DNA from: Lichenicola sp964658455
GTDB lineage: Bacteria > Pseudomonadota > Alphaproteobacteria > Acetobacterales > Acetobacteraceae
NCBI GenBank assembly: GCA_964658455.1
Contig: CAZZZA010000171.1
Location: forward strand, 1 to 5,671
Reading direction: 5' to 3'
Length of the DNA stretch: 5,671 nucleotides
Within the stretch, counting starts at the first letter, position 1; each line of letters starts with the position of its first letter. A model generated the notes under the pieces. The model saw only the letters and a program-made list of their open reading frames with translations. It searched no databases and was not told where the DNA came from. Made by a program: the position numbers and the translations under genes. This document shows positions 1-4,277 of this stretch, piece after piece.

Positions 1-101
1 CCGACGACGTGGTCGAGGACGCCGACGATCTCGACGACGATGCCGACGTGATCGGCACCGACATCGAGGTCGAGACCGACAGCGACGAAAACGAGAGATG
101 A
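1..101 (+). CDS. C-terminal end of an acidic protein, possibly TIGR02300 (FYDLN_acid) family; 5' end outside window
   Basis: Only the last 32 complete codons are visible, ending in TGA at 99-101. The tail is extremely acidic: it starts DDVVEDADDLDDDADV, continues through VIGTDIEVE and ends DSDENER, so most residues are Asp or Glu. Short alphaproteobacterial proteins of the TIGR02300/FYDLN_acid family have an N-terminal Cys-containing FYDLN segment and end in this kind of Asp-rich tail with a DVI-type motif; that family is my best guess, from memory. The diagnostic N-terminal part lies outside the window, so any other protein with an acidic tail remains possible. The stop codon overlaps the start of the next gene as ATGA, so the two are probably co-transcribed and translationally coupled. 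Confidence 0.5.
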   Translation, partial: DDVVEDADDLDDDADVIGTDIEVETDSDENER

Positions 102-712
102 CCGGAGCGCGCCGCCTGGCGAACCATCAGGCGGCGCACCCCCCGACATGGCCTGACGACCCCCACCACCGGCTTGCCGCGCGCACCCTGCTTACCGCGC
201 TGCAGACCGCGCTGCGCACCGAGAACAGCGCCACCCTGACCCTGGAACGCTGGTGCGCCACGCACCGGATCGCCGACGATCCGCGCATCGTCGCCTCGCT
301 GCTCCCGGCGACCGACCGTCCGGCGACCGCCCGGCAGCGGACGCTGCTGGGGATCGGGCCCGAGGCGGCGGTGCGGCATCGCCACGTCCGGCTGCGCTGC
401 GGCGGCCACCTGCTGTCCGAGGCCGACAACTGGTATGTGCCGGACCGGCTGACGCCGGCGATGAACGCGACGCTCGAGGCCGGCAGCGTGCCGTTCGGCC
501 GCGCGGTGGCCTCGCTCGGCTTCTCCCGCACCACCTTGTCGAGCGTGCTGCTCTGGTCGCCGCCGGCCGATCCGTCGCCGGCCGGACTGCTGTTCTCCGG
601 CACGCTGATCGAGAACCAGGCGGTGCTGCACGATGGCGGCGGCCGGCCGTTCGCGCTGCTGATCGAGCGCTACCGCGCCGGCGTGCTGGCGTTCCCGCCG
701 CCGCTGGCCTGA
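98..712 (+). CDS. Chorismate pyruvate-lyase-like protein (UbiC-like fold), 204 aa
   Basis: The protein resembles UbiC, which converts chorismate to 4-hydroxybenzoate plus pyruvate, the first committed step of ubiquinone synthesis in many Proteobacteria. Overall identity to E. coli UbiC looks low, but the landmarks occur in order. Residues 95-115 (RHVRLRCGG then LLSEADNWYVP) match the strand containing UbiC Arg76. VPFGRAV at 131-137 matches UbiC TPLGRYL. SLGFSRTTL at 139-147 sits where UbiC has its SSTLTRD segment. FALLIERYR at 185-193 matches UbiC LLLTELFLP, which puts Glu190 at the catalytic Glu155 position. The N-terminal 25 residues, rich in His and Pro, look variable, and no signal peptide or membrane segment is seen. 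The ATG overlaps the upstream stop (ATGA), which supports this start, although no strong Shine-Dalgarno is present. The 3' end overlaps the convergent transporter gene by 43 bases. A non-catalytic member of the chorismate-lyase/UTRA-like fold is the main alternative. Confidence 0.72.
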   Translation: MTGARRLANHQAAHPPTWPDDPHHRLAARTLLTALQTALRTENSATLTLERWCATHRIADDPRIVASLLPATDRPATARQRTLLGIGPEAAVRHRHVRLRCGGHLLSEADNWYVPDRLTPAMNATLEAGSVPFGRAVASLGFSRTTLSSVLLWSPPADPSPAGLLFSGTLIENQAVLHDGGGRPFALLIERYRAGVLAFPPPLA

Positions 713-1941
713 CCGCCCGCCTGATTGCCGGACCGGGGCCGCAGCCGGCGCCGCCGCAGGTCGCAGAGCGCGGTCGCCAGCGCGCCGGCCAGCATCAGCG
801 CGGTCATCGGCACCGGCTGTTCGGCGCCGATCCAGCCGACCAGCACGGTGGCGGCGGCCCCGATCAGGAACACCACGGTGCCGTACAGCGCCGAGGCGGC
901 GCCGGCGGTGCGGCCATGGTCGAGCACCGAGCCCAGCGCCGCGCCGGGGAGCACGATCCCCAGGCTGGCCATGCAGGCCATCATGCCGGCCGCCATCGCC
1001 GGCGCGCTGCCGACGCGGCCGGCCGCCATCGCCAGCATCGCGCCGCAGCACAGCACCAGGGCGAGGCTGCCGCCGCTCAGGACGCGGCTGGTGCCGAACG
1101 CCTGGATCAGCCTGGCATTGAGCTGGGTGCCGGCGATGTAGCCGAGCGCGTTCAGCACGAACACCTCGCCGAACTGCGGCGGCGTGAGATCGAAGCCTTG
1201 CAGGAACACCAGCGGCGCGCCGCCGAGGAACGCGAACAGGCTGAAGGTGGCGAAACCGCCCTGCAGCGCATGCGCCCGGAAATGGCGGCTGCGCCAGACC
1301 CTGGCATAGCGCAGCACCGTGTCGCCGATCCTGAAGCGGGAATGGCGGTGCGCGCGCAGCGTGTTGGGCAGGTAGCGCCAGATCAGGCCGCAGCAGGTCA
1401 GGCCGTAGAGGGCGGCGATCCAGAAGATCATGCGCCAGTTGAGATGCTCGGCGATCAGGCCGCCCAGCGTCGGCGCCAGCACCGGCGCCACGCCGACCAC
1501 CATGACCATGCGGCTGAGCATGCGCGCCGCCTCGGCGCCGTCATGCACCACGTCGGCGATGATCGCCCGCGGGATCACCAGGCTGGCGGCGCCGCCGAAC
1601 GCTGCCCACAGCCGCCACCAGGACAGGTCGGTCATGCTGGCGGACAGCGCGCAGCCGATCGAGGCCAGCGTGTAGAGCCCGGTGCCGAGCAGCAGCGGCA
1701 GGCGCCTGCCGTACTGGTCGGCCAGCGGCCCGTGCGTGACCTGGCCCACCGCCAGCCCGACGAACCAGGCCGCCAGCGTCATCTGCGTCTGCCCGGCCGC
1801 CGCGTGCAGGCTCATCTTCATCGCCGGGAACGCCGGCAGATACATGTCGGTGGAGATCGGGCCTACCGCGGTCAGCAGCGCCAGCAGCGCGGTGATGCGC
1901 CACGGCGGCCCGGAGAGCGTGGAGACGGCGCCGGCCCTCAT
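670..1941 (-). CDS. Bcr/CflA-family MFS multidrug efflux transporter
   Basis: This is an inner-membrane proton-driven drug exporter of the major facilitator superfamily, probably with 12 membrane helices. From the ATG at 1941 (423 aa), helix 1 carries the Bcr/CflA signature PISTDMYLPAFPAM around residues 28-41. GQVTHGPLADQYGRR at about 66-80 is MFS motif A between helices 2 and 3. VGVAPVLAPTLGG at about 149-161, followed by NWRMIFWIAALYG, matches the helix 5-6 region of Bcr. Further hydrophobic segments follow to about residue 393, and the protein ends in a basic, Gly/Ser-rich tail. Bcr-type proteins are near 400 aa, so it looks complete. I prefer the ATG at 1941, which leaves about 15 residues before helix 1 as in Bcr. 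An in-frame GTG at 1971 would add 10 residues and has a weak AGGG upstream. Neither start has a convincing Shine-Dalgarno. The substrate cannot be read from sequence. The 3' end converges on the UbiC-like gene. Confidence 0.93.
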   Translation of the reverse strand: MRAGAVSTLSGPPWRITALLALLTAVGPISTDMYLPAFPAMKMSLHAAAGQTQMTLAAWFVGLAVGQVTHGPLADQYGRRLPLLLGTGLYTLASIGCALSASMTDLSWWRLWAAFGGAASLVIPRAIIADVVHDGAEAARMLSRMVMVVGVAPVLAPTLGGLIAEHLNWRMIFWIAALYGLTCCGLIWRYLPNTLRAHRHSRFRIGDTVLRYARVWRSRHFRAHALQGGFATFSLFAFLGGAPLVFLQGFDLTPPQFGEVFVLNALGYIAGTQLNARLIQAFGTSRVLSGGSLALVLCCGAMLAMAAGRVGSAPAMAAGMMACMASLGIVLPGAALGSVLDHGRTAGAASALYGTVVFLIGAAATVLVGWIGAEQPVPMTALMLAGALATALCDLRRRRLRPRSGNQAGGQASGGGNASTPAR

Positions 1942-2016
1942 CGCACGTGCGGCCAAGCCATCCCGTCCCACCCAGCCCTGCCTGTCTCGTTACCGGCCAT
2001 CACCGGCGATCTAGCC

Positions 2017-2034
2017 ACAAAGCCGGGCTTCTGT
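2017..2034. terminator. Possible weak hairpin in the folB-transporter gap
   Basis: On the + strand, ACA plus AAGC (2017-2023) can pair with GCTT, a bulged C, then TGT (2027-2034) around a CGG loop, giving about seven base pairs with one bulge. It lies downstream of the folB stop and upstream of the transporter start. No T-run follows on the - strand, so a rho-independent terminator is not established; a bidirectional or rho-assisted stop is only a possibility. Confidence 0.25.
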
Positions 2035-2048
2035 CGTCAGACACGGCG

Positions 2049-2063
2049 ACGCCGGCGCGGCGT
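2049..2063 (-). terminator. GC-rich hairpin 10 bases after the folB stop, possible terminator
   Basis: The + strand reads ACGCCG-GCG-CGGCGT, a perfect six-base-pair stem with a three-base loop. It begins 10 bases downstream of the folB TGA on the - strand. Its position at the apparent end of the dnaX-to-folB gene run suits transcription termination, but no T-tract follows and short GC hairpins are frequent in sequence of this composition. Confidence 0.28.
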
Positions 2064-2073
2064 GGCGACGCGA

Positions 2074-2475
2074 TCAGCTGCCGGGCTGGGCGCGCTCGAT
2101 TTCCACGCCGACGCAGTCGAGCATGTCGAACACGTCGAGTTTCTCGACCCTGACACGGACGATCCGGATGCGCGGGTCGGCCAGCGCGCCGGCGGCGATC
2201 CGCTCCGCCAGCGTCTCGACCAGCCGCACATGGCCCTCGTCGATGATGCGGCGCACGAGTTCCACCAGCCGTTCGTAGGAGACGGTGCGGCTCAGCTCGT
2301 CGCGCCCGACCGCGATGCCGGTCTCGTCCATGACCCCGAAATCGATATTGACCCTGACCCGCTGCTGCACCCCGACCTCGTGCGGATGCACGCCGATATC
2401 GGCCATCATCACCAGGTCGCGCAGGAACACGCGACGCAGCGGCGGGCTCTGCGGCCAGGGCGGGAACACGTTCAT
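2074..2475 (-). CDS. folB: Dihydroneopterin aldolase
   Basis: FolB is cytoplasmic and converts 7,8-dihydroneopterin to 6-hydroxymethyl-7,8-dihydropterin plus glycolaldehyde in folate synthesis. The 133-residue product is slightly longer than the usual 115-125 aa because of an N-terminal extension before the first strand (RRVFLRDLVM, 14-23). Family landmarks are in order. IGVHPHEVGVQQRVRVNIDF at 27-46 includes the conserved Glu33. TVSYERLVELV at 64-74 has Tyr67, equivalent to E. coli Tyr53. VRLVETLAERIA at 83-94 has Glu87, equivalent to Glu74. RIRIVRVRVEKLD at 102-114 has Lys112, at the position of the catalytic Lys98. The ATG at 2475 overlaps the TGA of the upstream reductase gene (ATGA), which fixes the start and implies translational coupling; no strong Shine-Dalgarno is seen. 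The reductase neighbour fits a shared pterin/folate role. Confidence 0.93.
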   Translation of the reverse strand: MNVFPPWPQSPPLRRVFLRDLVMMADIGVHPHEVGVQQRVRVNIDFGVMDETGIAVGRDELSRTVSYERLVELVRRIIDEGHVRLVETLAERIAAGALADPRIRIVRVRVEKLDVFDMLDCVGVEIERAQPGS

Positions 2476-3266
2476 TCGCTGTCGGCCTGGCTGCCGGCGC
2501 CGGCCGGGTGCCACTGCATGTGCTGGCCGCCATCCAGCGCCAGCATCTGGCCGGTCACCGACGGCAGGCACAGCAGCGACATCATCGCCCGCGCCACCTC
2601 GCCGGGGCTGGTGCCGCGCCCGAGCGGCACGCTGTCGCACTGCGCCTGGAACTGCGCCGCACTCTGGCGCGGACTGGGCAGCGCCGGTCCCGGGCCGATT
2701 GCGTTGACGCGGATGCCGCGCCCGGCCAGCGCCAGCGCCATGCTCCGGGTCAGTGCCCACAGCCCAGCCTTGGAGAGCGTGTAGGAGACGAAATGCGGGG
2801 TCAGCGACCAGACCCGCTGGTCGAGCATGTTCAGCACCATGCCCTGGGCGCCGTCCGGCATCGCCGCGGCGAAATCCTGCATCAGCACGAACGGCGCGCG
2901 CAGGTTGGGCTCCAGGTGGCGGTCCCAGGAGGCGCGGTCGGCATCGCCGACCTCGTCGCGCTCGAAGGTGCTGGCGTTGTTGACCAGCACGCCCAGCGGC
3001 CCGACCGCCGCCACCGCCTGCGCGATCAGGCCGGCGGTCTGCCGCTCGGCGCCGAGATCGGCCAGCAGCAGCGCATGACGCACGCCGCGCGCCTCCAGCG
3101 CCGACAGCGTCTCCCGCGTCCTGTCGTCGGCCTGCCTGGCATGGATCGCGACCGCGAACCCGGCTTCGGCCAGCGCCAGCGCCATCGCTCGGCCGAGCCT
3201 GGCGGCGCCGCCGGTCACCAGCGCCGCGCGCGGGATCGCCTCTGGGATCGGCCAGATCACGCTCAT
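2472..3266 (-). CDS. SDR-family reductase with pteridine-reductase (PTR1/FolM-like) active site
   Basis: This is a cytoplasmic NAD(P)H-dependent short-chain dehydrogenase/reductase of 264 aa, a typical length. The cofactor-binding motif TGGAARLG is at 18-25, with Arg23 aligned to the Arg of PTR1 TGAAKRLG, and NNAS is at 96-99. The usual SDR catalytic Ser is replaced by Asp149 within NMLDQRVW. Tyr162 and Lys166 form the YxxxK motif (YTLSK). The 13-residue Asp-to-Tyr distance matches Leishmania PTR1 (Asp181, Tyr194, Lys198), and IRVNAIGPGP at 185-194 also matches PTR1. I infer reduction of dihydrofolate or a dihydropterin, as for FolM, rather than sugar or fatty-acid chemistry; the substrate is unproven. 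The ATG at 3266 is chosen because GAGG lies 8 bases upstream and the gene then starts 10 bases after the recR stop. An upstream in-frame ATG at 3320 would add 18 unlikely residues inside recR. The gene overlaps folB by 4 bases. Confidence 0.88.
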   Translation of the reverse strand: MSVIWPIPEAIPRAALVTGGAARLGRAMALALAEAGFAVAIHARQADDRTRETLSALEARGVRHALLLADLGAERQTAGLIAQAVAAVGPLGVLVNNASTFERDEVGDADRASWDRHLEPNLRAPFVLMQDFAAAMPDGAQGMVLNMLDQRVWSLTPHFVSYTLSKAGLWALTRSMALALAGRGIRVNAIGPGPALPSPRQSAAQFQAQCDSVPLGRGTSPGEVARAMMSLLCLPSVTGQMLALDGGQHMQWHPAGAGSQADSE

Positions 3267-3274
3267 CTCGTCCG

Positions 3275-3278
3275 CCTC
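3275..3278 (-). promoter_or_regulatory. Ribosome binding site of the SDR reductase gene
   Basis: GAGG on the - strand lies 8 bases upstream of the ATG at 3266 and overlaps the recR stop codon (TGA, 3277-3279). This site decides the reductase start in favour of 3266 over the in-frame ATG at 3320. It also suggests that ribosomes finishing recR can reinitiate on this gene. Confidence 0.6.
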
Positions 3279-3867
3279 ATGCCCGTCTTGCCAGCAGCGC
3301 CGCCGCCAGGGTGCCGTCATCGAGCACGTCGAGCGCGCCGCCCATCGGCACCCCCTGCCCGACCCGGCTGACCGTGACCGGCAGGCCGGCCAGCCGTTCC
3401 GCCAGCCAGTGCGTGGTGGTCGCGCCCTCCACGGTGGCGCCCAGCGCCAGGATCACCTCGCGCACCCCGCCGGCCTCGATCCGGCTCAGCAGCGGCTGGG
3501 TGCTGAGATCGTCCGGCCCGGTGCCGCCGAGCGCCGACAGCGTGCCGCCCAGCACCTGGTAGAGCCCGCGATGCACCGCGGCGCGCTCCAGCGCCCAGAG
3601 GTCGCCCACCCCTTCGACCACGCAGATCACCGCCTGGTCGCGGCCGGGATCGGCGCAGATCGCGCACGGGTCGGTGCTGTCGAGATTGCCGCACTGGCTG
3701 CAGGCGCGCACCAGGCGCGCCGCCTGCTCCATGGCGCTGGCCAGCGGCAGCAGCCTGGTCTGCGGCTGGCGCAGCAAGGTGAGCGCGGCGCGGCGGGCGC
3801 TGCGCGGACCGTATCCGGGCAGGCGCGCCAGCAGCGTGATCAGCCGCTCGATCTCCGGCCCGCCCAT
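3277..3867 (-). CDS. recR: Recombination mediator protein RecR
   Basis: RecR works with RecO (and RecF) to load RecA onto SSB-coated single-stranded DNA during gap repair and replication restart. The 196-aa product is close to the usual 195-205 aa. A helix-hairpin-helix segment lies at the N-terminus (LPGYGPRSARRAALTLL, 16-32). The zinc finger has Cys56, Cys59, Cys68 and Cys71 (CSQCG then CAIC). The Toprim domain starts at about 79 (VICVVEGVGDLWALE, with Glu85), includes ILALGATVEG at about 139-148, and ends in the conserved VSRVGQGVPMGG at about 166-177. The C-terminus (GTLAAALLARRA) lines up with the family end, so the gene is complete. The ATG at 3867 lies 7 bases after the ybaB stop and has no clear Shine-Dalgarno, which fits coupling to ybaB. 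The order dnaX-ybaB-recR is widely conserved in bacteria. Confidence 0.97.
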   Translation of the reverse strand: MGGPEIERLITLLARLPGYGPRSARRAALTLLRQPQTRLLPLASAMEQAARLVRACSQCGNLDSTDPCAICADPGRDQAVICVVEGVGDLWALERAAVHRGLYQVLGGTLSALGGTGPDDLSTQPLLSRIEAGGVREVILALGATVEGATTTHWLAERLAGLPVTVSRVGQGVPMGGALDVLDDGTLAAALLARRA

Positions 3868-3874
3868 CTGGGCG

Positions 3875-4198
3875 TCAGAACGGCAGCTTGAGGCCGGGCG
3901 GCAGGTTGAGGCCGCCGGTCACCTTCTGCATCTCGTCTGCGGTCCGCGCCTCCAGATGACGGCGCGCCTCGGCATGGGCGGCGAGGATCAGATCCTCGAG
4001 CATCTCGGTCTCGGCCGGATCGGCGAGCTTGGGATCGACCTTGATCCGCTTCAGGTCGCCCTTGCCGGTCAGCGTGACCATGACCATGCCGGCGCCGGCG
4101 CTGCCTTCCACCTCGATGCTGGCGAGACCGGCCTGCATCTCCTCCATCTTCGACTGCATCTGGCTGGCCTGCTTCATCAGGCCGGCGAGGTTCTTCAT
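3875..4198 (-). CDS. YbaB/EbfC family nucleoid-associated DNA-binding protein
   Basis: The product is a small dimeric DNA-binding protein of 107 aa, the usual length for the family. It opens with MKNLAGLMKQ followed by a Met/Gln-rich helix (ASQMQSKMEEMQ, 11-22). A beta strand and the conserved segment MVMVTLTGKGDLKRIKVDP at about 38-56 follow, then the C-terminal helices MLEDLILAAHAEARRHLE at 66-83 and a Gly/Pro-rich end, GGLNLPPGLKLPF. These are standard YbaB features. The ATG at 4198 is supported by GGAGG 7 bases upstream and by the canonical N-terminus; an upstream in-frame ATG at 4258 would add 20 atypical residues. Family members coat or bend DNA and are encoded between dnaX and recR in many bacteria. 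The exact role here is not readable from sequence. Confidence 0.95.
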   Translation of the reverse strand: MKNLAGLMKQASQMQSKMEEMQAGLASIEVEGSAGAGMVMVTLTGKGDLKRIKVDPKLADPAETEMLEDLILAAHAEARRHLEARTADEMQKVTGGLNLPPGLKLPF

Positions 4199-4205
4199 CT
4201 GCGTG

Positions 4206-4210
4206 CCTCC
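4206..4210 (-). promoter_or_regulatory. Strong ribosome binding site of ybaB
   Basis: GGAGG on the - strand lies 7 bases before the ATG at 4198. It is the clearest Shine-Dalgarno in the window and settles the ybaB start. Its strength fits a gene needing higher output than dnaX, from which it is separated by 78 bases. Confidence 0.7.
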
Positions 4211-4261
4211 AGGCGGTTCGATCGGCCATGATGTCGCACCGGACAGGGTCCAGGACAACCG

Positions 4262-4277
4262 GCGCGGACCGCCGCGC
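4262..4277 (-). other. GC hairpin abutting the dnaX stop codon
   Basis: The sequence GCGCGG-ACCG-CCGCGC is a perfect six-base-pair stem with a four-base loop. On the - strand it begins at the last base of the dnaX TAG. No T-run follows, so it is not a canonical terminator. It may attenuate or protect the 3' end of the dnaX message within the dnaX-ybaB gap, or it may be a chance result of composition. Confidence 0.3.

Noticed and set aside
1972..2073. Sigma-70-like promoter for the transporter
   Set aside because: Candidate hexamers on the - strand (CTGACG and TAGATC) are about 21 bases apart and match consensus poorly. I cannot support a promoter call.
2000..2533. 177-codon - strand open frame overlapping folB in another frame
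   Set aside because: It is Ala/Arg/Gly-rich, lacks a domain, and conflicts with the folB frame, which carries the full set of dihydroneopterin aldolase motifs.
253..2784. 843-codon open frame on the + strand spanning the UbiC-like gene, the transporter, folB and part of the reductase
   Set aside because: Its translation is dominated by Arg, Ala, Gly, Gln, His and Pro with no recognisable domain, and it lies over three well-supported genes. It is a stop-poor shadow frame caused by high GC content.
3267..3320. N-terminal extension of the reductase from the ATG at 3320
   Set aside because: The 18 extra residues (MTAPWRRRCWQDGHEADE) lie within the recR coding region and do not resemble SDR N-termini. 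The ATG at 3266 has GAGG at good spacing.
2508..3371. 287-codon + strand open frame opposite the SDR reductase
   Set aside because: It has the same shadow composition (Arg, Gln, His, Ala) and no domain, while the - strand frame encodes an SDR with clear motifs.
4199..4258. N-terminal extension of YbaB from the ATG at 4258
   Set aside because: The family starts at MKNLAGLMKQ, and GGAGG lies 7 bases before that ATG.
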